From assembly GCF_900111775.1 (NCBI RefSeq), contig NZ_FOJJ01000034.1, positions 264,317 through 328,316 on the forward strand: DNA of 64,000 nucleotides. The letters run 5' to 3'. The first letter of the stretch is position 1. Every line of letters begins with the position of its first letter. The translations under genes and the position numbers were made by a program. The notes under the pieces were generated by a model. That model saw nothing but the letters and a program-made list of their open reading frames with translations, did no database searches and had not been told where the DNA came from. This document shows, one piece after another, positions 35,285 to 43,418 of this stretch. This DNA is from Desulfuromonas acetexigens. GTDB lineage: Bacteria; Desulfobacterota; Desulfuromonadia; Desulfuromonadales; Trichloromonadaceae.

Positions 35285-35407
35285 CAGGCTGAGCAAAAAT
35301 GCCCAGGTGCAAGGCGCCCGAAATGCGAGGAGCGAGGCGTACCGGTAGGTAGGTCGCAGCGACGAGGATGAGGGCAACGCCGCGGACGGGCGTTTTTTCT
35401 CAGCCTG
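35285..35407. repeat. Dispersed 123-bp element, copy 2
   Basis: Inverted relative of 32741-32865. Ends CAGGCTGA...TCAGCCTG and has a central palindrome TACCGGTA; the palindrome is kept while its sequence differs from copy 1. Its last base directly abuts the stop codon of the reverse-strand ZIP gene (35408), between convergent genes. Confidence 0.85.
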
Positions 35408-36214
35408 CTACATGAAGAGCAACAGGCTCACCGCCATCACCAGCATCCCCAGCACCAGGCCATAGATCGAGAGGTGATGTTCGCCGTATTTCTGTGCCGA
35501 AGGGAGGAGTTCGTCGAGGGAGATGAAGACCATGATGCCGGCGACCATGGCGAAAAGCAGGCCGAAGACCATCTCGTCGAAAAAGCGGTAGAGCAGCACA
35601 TAGCCGACGAGGGCGCCGACCGGTTCGGAGAGACCGGAGAGGAAGGAGTAGCAGAAGGCTTTGCGTTTGCTGCCGGTGGCGTAATAGATGGGGACCGAGA
35701 CGGAGATGCCCTCAGGGATGTTGTGGATGGCCACGGCCACGGCGATGGAGATGCCCACCGTCGGGTCGGCCAGGGCGGCGGCGAAGGTCGCCAATCCCTC
35801 GGGAAAGTTGTGGATGCCGATGGCAAGCGCGGTGAACATTCCCATGCGCAGCAGTTTGCGTTCACGCTCGCTCGGGCGCTCGGCCATCTCTTCGACCCCT
35901 TTGATTTCGTGGGGGTTCTCGATGGAGGGAATGAGCTTGTCGATGAGGCCGATGAGGAGGATGCCGAAGAAAAAAGCCGCCACCGTCAGCCAGGCCCCGG
36001 TGCGCTCGCCGCAGGCGGCTTCCAGGGCGATGCGGGCCTTGGCGAGAATCTCGACCAGCGAGACGTAGATCATCACCCCGGCGGAAAAACCGAGGCTGAT
36101 GGAGAGAAAGCGGGTGTTGGTCTGCTTGGCGAAAAAGGCAATGGCGCTCCCCACGCCGGTAGAAAGCCCGGCGAAGAGGGTCAGGCCAAAGGCGAAGAGA
36201 ACATTTTCCGGCAC
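35408..36214 (-). CDS. zupT: ZIP-family divalent metal transporter
   Basis: 268 residues with eight predicted membrane helices. The paired metal motifs [11 protein letters not shown] (TM4) and [13 protein letters not shown] (TM5) are the ZIP/ZupT signature; a charged loop ([13 protein letters not shown]) lies between TM3 and TM4. It imports zinc and possibly iron, manganese or cobalt across the inner membrane. The damaged HEPN gene ends 20 nt upstream, so these reverse-strand genes from xthA to zupT may be co-transcribed. Distinction between ZupT and other GufA-like ZIPs is by overall similarity. Confidence 0.9.
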   Translation of the reverse strand: MPENVLFAFGLTLFAGLSTGVGSAIAFFAKQTNTRFLSISLGFSAGVMIYVSLVEILAKARIALEAACGERTGAWLTVAAFFFGILLIGLIDKLIPSIENPHEIKGVEEMAERPSERERKLLRMGMFTALAIGIHNFPEGLATFAAALADPTVGISIAVAVAIHNIPEGISVSVPIYYATGSKRKAFCYSFLSGLSEPVGALVGYVLLYRFFDEMVFGLLFAMVAGIMVFISLDELLPSAQKYGEHHLSIYGLVLGMLVMAVSLLLFM

Positions 36215-36233
36215 GGGGGAACCTCGGGGAAAA

Positions 36234-36636
36234 TCATGGTTGCTCGTTTTTGAGCGATTGGGTCATGCGGGCGTGAAATTTCTGGGCATAGGCGAAGAAT
36301 TTCTTTGCATCGTCGAGAGAGGGTTTGCCGTTCGGCAAGAGCCCCAGTTCCCCCGGGATAACGGGCTTCGATATAAAGCCCGTCCAGGGTCTTGATCAGA
36401 ACCAAGTCGTAGTCCTGACGGAACTTTTCCGGCAAGAGCGCGAAAAGGGTTTGCAGTTTGTGAACTTTCGGGAATTCGATGCGGGTTTCTTCCAGTACGG
36501 CTTTCAGCGTTTTTTCCATGGCCTGTTGCGCATGGAAGGCGACGATCCCGGTCAGGTTGTCATTGTCGATAATCGAGGCAATCGTCTCCAAGTCTAAGCT
36601 CGCCGCCGCCAGCCACTCTCCGGTAATCTCCCTCAT
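36234..36636 (-). pseudogene. HEPN-domain toxin gene, +1 frameshift
   Basis: The first ~95 residues read as a HEPN protein (WLAAASLDLETIASIID; VAFHAQQAMEKTLKAVLEE; LNGLYIEARYP-like GLYIEARYPG). After GLYIEARYPG the frame changes at a run of five C on the + strand (36350-36354). Removing one base restores ELGLLPNGKPSLDDAKKF, then [20 protein letters not shown] and a stop at 36234-36236, giving a normal 133-residue HEPN. As sequenced, the frame instead runs to 36181 into the zupT start region. Either a genuine inactivating insertion or a homopolymer sequencing error. Its ATG overlaps the MNT stop by 4 nt. Confidence 0.85.
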
Positions 36637-36971
36637 GAGAGCAGTACCCCGTCGCGCAAGATTTTCCGACTGAACATGCTGTCTATTTCAACGAACCTTT
36701 TATGCATCGGCCGGGTGTGGACGATCAGATCGATGGGGGTTTGTTCCTGGAGATCATCCAATACACTGCTCGTTTCGATAAAGAGACGGTTTTTTTCCTG
36801 CCAGTTGGCGGGGACAAAGTCGTCCCTGGTCACCACATACAGGTCGATATCACTATCCGGAGTCGGATCCCCCCAGGCGTAACTGCCGAAGAGGATGATC
36901 TTTTCCGGATTCAGCGGAGCCAGTCGCGCAACGATCTCGCGTTTGAGTTGTTCGATGTCGGCGGTTTTCAT
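36633..36971 (-). CDS. MNT-domain nucleotidyltransferase (antitoxin-type)
   Basis: A 112-residue minimal nucleotidyltransferase. FGSYAWGDPTPDSDIDLYVV is the GSxAxG...SDxDL catalytic motif at about residues 28-47. MNT proteins paired with HEPN toxins act as antitoxins, in studied cases by AMPylating the HEPN partner. The pair is coupled by a 4-nt overlap. It looks intact, whereas its HEPN partner is frameshifted. xthA ends 6 nt upstream. Confidence 0.88.
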   Translation of the reverse strand: MKTADIEQLKREIVARLAPLNPEKIILFGSYAWGDPTPDSDIDLYVVTRDDFVPANWQEKNRLFIETSSVLDDLQEQTPIDLIVHTRPMHKRFVEIDSMFSRKILRDGVLLS

Positions 36972-36977
36972 CCATCC

Positions 36978-37802
36978 TCACAAATCGGCGATGTCGATCT
37001 CGGCCCAGACCGGACAGTGGTCCGAGGGCTTGTCCATGGCGCGGATGTCGTAGTCGATGCCGGTGGCGCGACAGCGTTCCATCAGGGGGCGGGTGAGCAG
37101 GATGTGGTCGATGCGCAGCCCCCGTTTCGGCTCGCTTTCGAAACCCCGACTGCGGTAGTCGAACCAGCTGAAACGGTCCTCGACCGCCGGGTTTTGCTCG
37201 CGGAAACTGTCGTGCAGACCCCAGTCAAGCAGGGCCTGAAGCCATTCCCGCTCTTCCGGCAGGAAGCTGGTCTTGCCGGTGCGCAGCCAGCGTTTCGCGT
37301 TTTCCTCGCCGATGCCAATATCCGAGTCGACTGGGGCGATGTTGAAATCGCCCATGATCGCCAGGGGTTGATCGGGGCGGCAATGGTCGCGCAGGTAGGC
37401 GAGCAGGTCAGCGTAGAATTTTCGCTTGGCGGGGAACTTGAGGGGATGTGCGCGGCTCTCACCCTGGGGGAAGTAGCCGTTGACGACTCGCAGGATTGCG
37501 CCCGAGGAAAGGGCGAAGTCCCCGCCGATAAAGCGTTTCTGCGCCTCGTCGCCGTCGTCGGGCAGGCCGCGCTGGACCTGCTGCGGCTCATCAAGCGAGA
37601 GTAGGGCCACACCGTAGTGGGTCTTCTGTCCTTGGTAGGCCGCCCGATAGCCGAGCTGCTCGATGGCCGCCAGCGGGAAGTCGGCATCCTGAACCTTGGT
37701 TTCCTGCAGGCCGAGGATGGCGGGATGGTGCCGCTCGATCACCGCTTCGAGTTGATGCAGGCGGGAGCGCAGACCGTTGACGTTAAAAGAGATCAGTTTC
37801 AT
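36978..37802 (-). CDS. xthA: Exodeoxyribonuclease III
   Basis: 274 residues of the EEP nuclease family. [13 protein letters not shown] opens the fold, LQETKVQD holds the metal-binding Glu, and [13 protein letters not shown] and PSDHCPV (catalytic His) follow. It acts as AP endonuclease and 3'-5' exonuclease in base-excision repair. The start MKLISFN is used because it matches Xth proteins; the frame is open 35 codons further up. Length matches E. coli ExoIII (268). Same-strand neighbours MNT/HEPN and zupT follow at close spacing. Confidence 0.93.
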   Translation of the reverse strand: MKLISFNVNGLRSRLHQLEAVIERHHPAILGLQETKVQDADFPLAAIEQLGYRAAYQGQKTHYGVALLSLDEPQQVQRGLPDDGDEAQKRFIGGDFALSSGAILRVVNGYFPQGESRAHPLKFPAKRKFYADLLAYLRDHCRPDQPLAIMGDFNIAPVDSDIGIGEENAKRWLRTGKTSFLPEEREWLQALLDWGLHDSFREQNPAVEDRFSWFDYRSRGFESEPKRGLRIDHILLTRPLMERCRATGIDYDIRAMDKPSDHCPVWAEIDIADL

Positions 37803-38166
37803 GGCGTCAGAATAGAGCAGAAACGGATCAAGGACAACCGGGATTTTTGGGATCGCAAGGGGGCGGCCTCTTTTCGTCATGATATTCATTCCGATTAGTG
37901 TACGCAAATTTCAAGGAGAAGATTTTGCCGGACCGTTTAAAAATCCCTTCCGGCACATAAAATATTTAAAAGCTTGCTTTTCGCAAGTCACCCGTGGTAG
38001 TGTCCTTTTACTTAAGCAAGTTTGTGTGGATTTTTGACGCTCACCGGATGAACAAGGTGTTGGTCCGGACCAAAAACACAGGCCCTCTTGGGCGTGTGTT
38101 TTTTCCTTTTATGGGTAGTTGAAGTTCGCACGACAAAAAGTTCCCAAGGGGAACGTGGAGAAAAAA
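37803..38166. other. xthA-csp divergent spacer and csp leader
   Basis: A 364-bp spacer of lower GC than its surroundings. It holds an A/T-rich block (about 37955-37975), two small hairpins (37926-37955 and around 37974-37988), the palindrome TTGGTCCGGACCAA (38060-38073) and a strong terminator hairpin (38072-38110). A 24-codon frame (38048-38122, MNKVLVRTKN...) overlaps both structures but lacks a good ribosome-binding site. No confident promoter could be placed. Confidence 0.6.
38072..38110 (+). terminator. Leader terminator / attenuator upstream of csp
   Basis: AAAACACAGGCCC pairs with GGGCGTGTGTTTT (12 bp, one mismatch) across TCTT, with an immediate TTTTCCTTTT tail. It lies 57 nt before the csp start, with no upstream + strand gene to terminate. 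It is therefore placed to control read-through into csp. Confidence 0.7.
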
Positions 38167-38367
38167 ATGGCTGAAGGCACCGTGAAGTGGTTTAACGACG
38201 CAAAAGGTTTTGGTTTTATCGAGCAGGACAATGGGCCCGACGTATTCGTCCATTTTTCTGAAATTCAAGGGGATGGTTTCAAATCCCTCGCCGAAGGTGA
38301 TCGCGTAAGTTTCGCGGTGACCCAAGGTCAAAAAGGCCCCCAGTCGGCCAATGTGCGCAGAATTTAA
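38167..38367 (+). CDS. Cold-shock protein
   Basis: A 66-residue single CSD protein. RNP1 is KGFGFIEQ and RNP2 is VFVHFSEI, inside [15 protein letters not shown]. It binds single-stranded RNA/DNA and melts RNA hairpins, acting as RNA chaperone or antiterminator. The ATG is chosen by homology; GGGGAACGTGGAG lies just upstream. A long structured leader with an attenuator-like terminator precedes it. A strong terminator follows. Confidence 0.95.
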   Translation: MAEGTVKWFNDAKGFGFIEQDNGPDVFVHFSEIQGDGFKSLAEGDRVSFAVTQGQKGPQSANVRRI

Positions 38368-38389
38368 GCAGGATTTTGCATAGCATGAA

Positions 38390-38426
38390 AAAGAACCCCG
38401 CGAGTTTTCGCGGGGTTCTTTGTTTC
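38390..38426 (+). terminator. Terminator of csp
   Basis: AGAACCCCGCG / CGCGGGGTTCT, an 11-bp perfect stem with loop AGTTTT, then TTGTTT. Confidence 0.9.
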
Positions 38427-38490
38427 AGCGGTCTCATTTCCACCCTGCCCGCATCTAGCGTTCGACAACCCCGAAAGGACAATCCCCAGG

Positions 38491-38649
38491 ATGGCCAGAA
38501 AACCTAATTACGGTTACGAAAAACGCCAGAAGGAAATCGCCAAGAAGGCGAAAAAAGAAGAAAAGAAAAAGAACAAACAAGAGGCCCAGGAAATCCCTTC
38601 CGAGGAGATCCCGCCCGAAGAACCCGCCGAACTGGGGGGAGCCCTGTAG
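38491..38649 (+). CDS. Small Lys/Glu-rich protein, 52 aa
   Basis: MARKPNYGYEKRQKEIAKKA opens a 52-residue protein with a highly charged helical middle (KKEEKKKNKQEAQ) and an acidic, Pro-rich tail (IPSEEIPPEEPAEL). Very similar short basic proteins starting MARKPxYxxEKRQKE are common in proteobacteria next to cold-shock genes, but no function is known. The ribosome-binding site is modest (AAAGGA at 12 nt). It follows the csp terminator by about 65 nt. Confidence 0.75.
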   Translation: MARKPNYGYEKRQKEIAKKAKKEEKKKNKQEAQEIPSEEIPPEEPAELGGAL

Positions 38650-38898
38650 TTTCCCGCTTCACGCCCTTCTCTCCGACCATCCCACGACGTCCCCATACCC
38701 TTTCTCGCTCCGAGCGCGTTGAGGGTCGTTGGCATTTTTCCGTTTCGCTCATCCCCCATCCCCTTCTTCAGGTTTTACCGTCCCGTTTATTGCGAGTGAT
38801 CCGATTTCGCTCTGTCCTCAAAGGCGGGTATGGTAAGTTTTCCTTTGAATGTTCCCAGGCGACGAGGCTCGCTTCTCGCCGCAACCGACGGAGGATCC

Positions 38899-39924
38899 AT
38901 GCAGAACTGGCAAGGTGGAGGAGATCCCGATCTCCTCGAACGCAAGATCAACGAATTCATCGCCCGCTTTAAAGGTCAGAAGCCGCCACTGAAAATGCTT
39001 GCCGGCATCGTTCTCGCGCTGTTGCTGGTTTTCGGCGCCGGCAGCAGTTTCTATCAGGTCGGCACTGAGGAGACTGGAGTAGTCCTGCGTTTCGGGCATT
39101 TTAACGGATTCGCCCAGCCTGGATTGCATTTCAAAATCCCCTTTGGTATCGATTCCGTCTATCTGGTCAAGACCGGAAGGGTCATGAAGGAAGAATTCGG
39201 TTTTCGCACCGTTCAGCCCGGGGCGCGCTCGACCTATACCAAGGAAGGGCTGAACGAGGAGGCGCTGACCCTCACCGGCGATCTCAACGTCAGCGACCTG
39301 GAGTGGATCGTCCAGTATCAGATCGCCGACGCCTTCAAGTATCTCTTCCGGATAAAAGATCCCCAATCGACCATTCGCGACGTCGCCGAGGCGGCGGTGC
39401 GCAAGGCTGTGGGCAATTCCAACGTCACCGAGGTGCTCACCACCGAGCGGGCCCTGCTCGCCACCGCCATCGAAAAGGACTTGCAGGCGATTCTCAATTC
39501 CTACGACATCGGCGTGCGCATCGTTACCGTCAAGTTCCAGGACGTTAATCCCCCCGAGTCGGTCAAAGCGGCTTTCAACGAAGTCAACGAGGCCGAGCAG
39601 GAAAAGGAAAGCCTGATCTTCCAGGCCCGCGAGCAGTATAACCGCGAAGTGCCCAAGGCAAGCGGGGTGGCCAAGAGCGCCATCCTCGAAGCCGAAGGCT
39701 ACGCCCTCGAACGGATCAATCAGGCCAAGGGGGAGGCCGGCCGCTTTCTCGCCCTGCACACCGAATACCGCAAGGCCCCGGAAGTGACCCGCGAACGGCT
39801 CTACCTCGAAACCCTCGAAACCATCCTGCCCCGCCTGGAGGAGATCTACATCATGGACCAAAAGGGTTCCGGCGCACTGCCGCTGCTCCCCTTGCGGAGC
39901 CCGAAGGAGGGGGACAAAGGATGA
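38899..39924 (+). CDS. hflK: HflK, SPFH membrane protein
   Basis: 341 residues. MQNWQGGGDPDLLERKINEF precedes a membrane helix (MLAGIVLALLLVFGAGSSFY, about 33-52) and an SPFH domain (VLRFGHFNGFAQPGLHFKIP; ERALLATAIEKDLQAIL), then a helical tail. GGAGG lies 6 nt before the chosen ATG; the frame is open 23 codons upstream. With HflC it forms the periplasmic cage that restrains FtsH. Overlaps hflC by 4 nt. Confidence 0.94.
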   Translation: MQNWQGGGDPDLLERKINEFIARFKGQKPPLKMLAGIVLALLLVFGAGSSFYQVGTEETGVVLRFGHFNGFAQPGLHFKIPFGIDSVYLVKTGRVMKEEFGFRTVQPGARSTYTKEGLNEEALTLTGDLNVSDLEWIVQYQIADAFKYLFRIKDPQSTIRDVAEAAVRKAVGNSNVTEVLTTERALLATAIEKDLQAILNSYDIGVRIVTVKFQDVNPPESVKAAFNEVNEAEQEKESLIFQAREQYNREVPKASGVAKSAILEAEGYALERINQAKGEAGRFLALHTEYRKAPEVTRERLYLETLETILPRLEEIYIMDQKGSGALPLLPLRSPKEGDKG

Positions 39925-40850
39925 AAAGCCAACTTCTTGTCGCCATCGCCGTTATGCTTCTGCTGCTTGGGCAATCCGTTCTCTTTGTTGTCGAGGAGGG
40001 GGAGCAGGCGATCGTTACCCAGTTCGGCAAGCCGGTCGATGAGGTGAAGTATGCCGGTTTGCATGTCAAAATCCCGCTGATCCAGGAAGTGCGCCGCTTC
40101 GACCGCCGGATTCTCAAATGGGACGGCGATCCCAACCAGATTCCCACGAAAGACAAGCGCTACATCTGGGTGGACGCCACGGCCCGCTGGCGGATCGTCG
40201 ATCCGCTGCTCTTCTATACGACCGTGGCTACCGAGTTGGGGGCGAGCAGCCGCCTGGACGACATTCTCGACTCGGTCGTGCGCGACGCCGTTTCCAGCCA
40301 CCTGCTGGTGGAACTGGTGCGCGGCAAGGATTATCAGCCGCCGGCGGGGACGGTCGAAGTCCTCGATTTCGAGGGGCAGAAAATCGTCGCTGAAAATCTG
40401 ACGGGACGCGAGGAAATTCTCGCCGACATCCTCACCGAGGCGCGCAAGAACATCCCCGAATACGGCATCGAGATGATCGACTTGCAGATCAAGCGGATCA
40501 ACTACGTCGAGCAGGTGCGGTTGCGGGTTTACGAGCGGATGATTTCCGAGCGGAAAAAGGTCGCGTCCCAGTTCCGCTCCGAAGGGGAAGGGGAGAAAGC
40601 CAATATCCTCGGCCAGATGCAGAAGGAGCTCAAGCGCATCGAATCCGACGCCTACCGCGAGTCGGTGCAGATTCGCGGCCGCGCCGACGCCGAAGCCGCC
40701 GCCATCTATGCCGAAGCCTATGGCCGCGATCCGGAATTCTACGCCTTCGTGCGAACCCTCGAATCGTACCGCAAGGCGCTCAAGGAAAATTCCAAGCTGG
40801 TCATCTCCACCGATTCGGATTTTTACCGTTTTCTGCAAAAACCCCGCTAG
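39921..40850 (+). CDS. hflC: HflC, SPFH membrane protein
   Basis: 309 residues. An N-terminal membrane anchor (LLVAIAVMLLLLGQSVLFVV) precedes the SPFH domain (EEGEQAIVTQFGKPVDEVKY; PTKDKRYIWVDATARWRI). A long helix, IYAEAYGRDPEFYAFVRTLE, is strongly conserved in HflC. It pairs with HflK to regulate FtsH proteolysis of membrane proteins. Terminator at 40871-40909. Confidence 0.95.
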   Translation: MKSQLLVAIAVMLLLLGQSVLFVVEEGEQAIVTQFGKPVDEVKYAGLHVKIPLIQEVRRFDRRILKWDGDPNQIPTKDKRYIWVDATARWRIVDPLLFYTTVATELGASSRLDDILDSVVRDAVSSHLLVELVRGKDYQPPAGTVEVLDFEGQKIVAENLTGREEILADILTEARKNIPEYGIEMIDLQIKRINYVEQVRLRVYERMISERKKVASQFRSEGEGEKANILGQMQKELKRIESDAYRESVQIRGRADAEAAAIYAEAYGRDPEFYAFVRTLESYRKALKENSKLVISTDSDFYRFLQKPR

Positions 40851-40870
40851 AAGGGGTATCAGTGCTATAA

Positions 40871-40909
40871 AAAAGGAGGGAAGGACCGCGCCGGTTCTTC
40901 TCTCCTTTT
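40871..40909 (+). terminator. Terminator of hflKC
   Basis: AAAAGGAG...CTCCTTTT outer stem with an imperfect inner stem (AAGGACCG/CCGGTTCTT), 20 nt past the hflC stop; U-rich descending arm. Confidence 0.65.
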
Positions 40910-40984
40910 GCGGTTTGGAGGGGAAAGGCTTTCACCTTTCATTCGCCTCGCTCTCCGGAGGTTGCCGAAGTCGCAGGGCCGTAA

Positions 40985-41004
40985 GGGCGCAGCATGCTGC
41001 GCCC
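40985..41004. repeat. 20-bp perfect palindrome
   Basis: GGGCGCAGCATGCTGCGCCC, a perfect dyad in the spacer before the MATE gene. The flanks (TAA... and ...CCTGC) resemble REP-like palindromes dispersed in Geobacter-type genomes. It could alternatively be an operator for the pump, about 35 bp before its start. Confidence 0.7.
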
Positions 41005-41039
41005 CTGCATTTAAATGTCCCCCAAGTTACAATGTTTCT

Positions 41040-42446
41040 ATGGAAAAACAGCCCATGACGGAATCGTTGACCTTATCTTCACCCCGAAGCGCGCGCCCCG
41101 GCGGCCTGCGGGAGATGCTTGCCGTCGCCCTGCCGATGGTCGCTTCCCAGGCCTGCGAGACGGCGATGATGTTTGTCGACCGGCTCTTTCTCTCTCGGCT
41201 CGGTACGGCGGATATGAGCGCCTCCATGGCCGGTGGGCTGACCGCTTTCATGATGATGACCTTCTTCATCGGCCTGATCGGTTACGCCACCGCCCTGGTC
41301 GCCCAGTATCTCGGCGCCGGACGCAAGGAGTATTGCCCCCGGGTCATCACCCAGGCGCTGCTGCTGGCCCTCGCCGCCTATCCCCTGATTCTCGCCGCCC
41401 GGCCCCTGGCCCATGGGCTCTTCGCCGCCTCTGGCATTCCGCCGGCGCAGCTCGAACCGCAGCAAGCCTACTTCGACATCCTCCTCTACGGCGCCCTGCT
41501 CACCCTGCTGCGGACCGCCCTGGCCGGTTTCTTTTCTGGCATCGGCCGCACCCGGGTGATCATGATCTCGACCCTGGTCGCCATGGTCGTCAACATCGCC
41601 GCCAACTACGTCCTCATCTTCGGGCACCTGGGCTTTCCCGCCCTCGGTATTCGCGGAGCCGCCCTCGGCACCTTGCTCGCCGGCTTTTGCGCCCTGCTGG
41701 TTTTGGCCGGGGCCTATTGGGGGCGCTCCATCCGCCGGGAGTTCGCCGTCGGCGCGGCCTTGCGCTTTGACCGGGAAATTCTCGGCAAGCTGCTGCGTTA
41801 CGGCTATCCGGCGGGGATCGAGCTCTTTCTCAACCTGATCGCCTTCACGCTGATGATCCTTCTCTTCCATGGCCACTCCCCGGCCACCGCCTCGGCGGTG
41901 ACCATTGTCTTCAACTGGGACATGGTCTCCTTCGTGCCGCTGCTCGGCATCCAGATCGGCGTGGTCAGCCTGGTCGGCCGCCACCTCGGCGCCGGGCGGC
42001 CCGACATCGCCCAGCGGGCGGCCCGCTCGGGGCTGAAGATGGCACTGACTTACTCTTCGTTGATCCTCATTCTCTTCGTCGCCTTCCCCGCGCAACTCGT
42101 CGGATTCTTCGCCCCCGTTGCCGCCGACGCCGTCTATGCCGAAGCGGCCCCCCTGGCCACCGTCATGCTGCGCCTGGCCGCCTTCTATGTCCTCGCCGAT
42201 GCCTTGATGGTCGTCTTCAGCGGCGTCCTGCGTGGCGCCGGCGACACCTTCTGGGCCATGTGCATCTCCGTCGCCATGCACTGGCTGCTCCTCCCCGCCC
42301 TCTACCTCGCGCTGAAAGTCTTCCACCTCCCCCCGCAAACCGCCTGGCTCGCCCTCATCTTTCTCTTCCTCTCCTTCAGCGCCGTCTTCTACCTGCGCTA
42401 CCGCGCCGGGCACTGGAAAAGGCTACGGGTGGTGGGGGACAGTTAG
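41040..42446 (+). CDS. MATE-family efflux transporter
   Basis: 468 residues with 12 predicted helices in two related halves. LAVALPMVASQACETAMMFVD opens helix 1; GYATALVAQYLGAGRKEYCPR and VSLVGRHLGAGRPDIAQRAA are the matching loop motifs of the two halves. FFSGIGRTRVI and FSGVLRGAGDTFWAM further support the family. A cation-driven drug or metabolite exporter of the inner membrane. Start uncertain: MEKQP at 41040 or MTESL at 41055; neither has a strong ribosome-binding site. Confidence 0.9.
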   Translation: MEKQPMTESLTLSSPRSARPGGLREMLAVALPMVASQACETAMMFVDRLFLSRLGTADMSASMAGGLTAFMMMTFFIGLIGYATALVAQYLGAGRKEYCPRVITQALLLALAAYPLILAARPLAHGLFAASGIPPAQLEPQQAYFDILLYGALLTLLRTALAGFFSGIGRTRVIMISTLVAMVVNIAANYVLIFGHLGFPALGIRGAALGTLLAGFCALLVLAGAYWGRSIRREFAVGAALRFDREILGKLLRYGYPAGIELFLNLIAFTLMILLFHGHSPATASAVTIVFNWDMVSFVPLLGIQIGVVSLVGRHLGAGRPDIAQRAARSGLKMALTYSSLILILFVAFPAQLVGFFAPVAADAVYAEAAPLATVMLRLAAFYVLADALMVVFSGVLRGAGDTFWAMCISVAMHWLLLPALYLALKVFHLPPQTAWLALIFLFLSFSAVFYLRYRAGHWKRLRVVGDS

Positions 42447-42463
42447 CCCTTCCCAAAACAAAA

Positions 42464-42491
42464 CGGCCCCGGAGGGGGATCTCCGGGGCCG
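42464..42491. terminator. Hairpin after MATE gene
   Basis: CGGCCCCGGAG / CTCCGGGGCCG, an 11-bp stem with loop GGGGAT, 17 nt past the stop. No U-run. Confidence 0.6.
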
Positions 42492-42570
42492 CGTCAACGG
42501 TGCGGGCTCTTTTTGGATTCGGACGGTGACAAATTGTCACCGATTCGAATACTTGTTGCTTGACCACTCT

Positions 42571-42909
42571 TCAGGCGGCCGCCATCCTTTCGAGAACTTT
42601 TTTCAAGGAGGGCAATTCGTTTTCGATCACCAGCCAGATCAGTTTCAAATCCAGGCCGAGATAGTCATGGACCAGGATATTGCGAAAGCCCGACATTGCT
42701 CGCCAGTCGATTTCCGGGCGGGTTTTTTTGTATTCGTCGCTGAGTCGTTGACTCGATTCCGCCAGGGTTTGCAGGTTTCTGACCACGGCATCCCGCGCCA
42801 GTTCCGAGGCGAAAAAATCGTTTCGTCAACCGGGCAGGTAGCGCTCGATCCGGTCGATGCATTCGAGCATGTACTCGATGAGCACCACGTCCCGTTCCTC
42901 CCCTTTCAT
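42571..42909 (-). pseudogene. HepT-like (DUF86) HEPN toxin gene with in-frame TGA
   Basis: Reading from the ATG at 42909 (4-nt overlap with mntA) gives MKGEERDVVLIEYMLECIDR and then IERYLPG. A TGA at codon 28 (42828-42826) follows. The same frame continues RNDFFASELARDAVVRNLQT and on to WRAMSGFRNILVHDYLGLDL, ending at 42571. RNILVH is the RX4H active site of HepT RNases. The N-terminal 27 codons fit HepT exactly, so this is a 112-codon toxin interrupted by one nonsense codon. A distal fragment could restart internally (GTG near 42786). Confidence 0.85.
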
Positions 42910-43190
42910 AGGTCCACCGCCTGTTCAAGCACTTTATCGCGAATGCGGGGATGCAGCGCCGCCGGCGTGACCACGTCGACCCGGCGGCCGAGACGCTCCT
43001 GAAGATCCATCAACAGCCCGCCCAGGGCCAGGGCCGAACGCCCTTCCTCAAGGTCGACCAGCAGGTCGATGTCGCTTTGCGGCCCCCCTTCGCCCCGGGC
43101 CAGCGAGCCGAACAGGCGCACCCGCACGGCGCCCCGGTCGGCCGCCAGCTTTTTGATCGTGTCCCGGTGTTTTTCGATGAACGGGTCCAT
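42906..43190 (-). CDS. mntA: MntA-like nucleotidyltransferase antitoxin
   Basis: A 94-residue minimal nucleotidyltransferase. LFGSLARGEGGPQSDIDLLV at about residues 26-45 has all three catalytic acids in position (SDIDLLVD), and RRVDVVTPAALHPRIRDKVL near the end is typical of HepT partners. In characterised systems MntA polyadenylates a Tyr next to the HepT RX4H motif. Its own frame is complete although the toxin frame is not. Confidence 0.88.
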   Translation of the reverse strand: MDPFIEKHRDTIKKLAADRGAVRVRLFGSLARGEGGPQSDIDLLVDLEEGRSALALGGLLMDLQERLGRRVDVVTPAALHPRIRDKVLEQAVDL

Positions 43191-43299
43191 GCTTGCTCCC
43201 AGGGTGGTTTAGAATTTCAAGATCGTCCGGCACCAACGCCGAAAGCTCTTTTCGCGGATCAAAATAAGGCTTTACGAGGAGGGCCGCTTGTTCCAGCGC

Positions 43300-43416
43300 T
43301 CAGCTCCGGTCGTAAGCCGTGCCGCGGTGCCCGACCATCAGCACCAGCAGCAGAATTATTCGGCCCTGGATTTCGCCGATCAGCCGGTAGTCGCCGACCC
43401 GGTTGGCAAGGGGACG
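43300..43416 (-). pseudogene. RelE/ParE toxin C-terminal remnant
   Basis: The reverse frame ending at TGA 43302-43300 encodes RPLANRVGDYRLIGEIQGRI then ILLLVLMVGHRGTAYDRS. RVGDYRLIGEIQ and VGHR..AYDR match the last third of RelE-family toxins (compare RVRQGNYRI and VGHRREVYR in the intact toxin at 1593). The N-terminal two thirds are missing; the frame runs into the 3' end of the Fic gene with no start codon. Confidence 0.75.
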
Positions 43417-43418
43417 GC

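Noticed and set aside
38048..38122. 24-codon leader peptide before csp
   Set aside because: Frame is open but has no ribosome-binding site and runs through the terminator stem; kept only as a remark on the leader.
43048..43236. 62-codon reverse frame overlapping mntA
   Set aside because: Mostly the out-of-frame mntA sequence; the segment just upstream of mntA is not recognisable.
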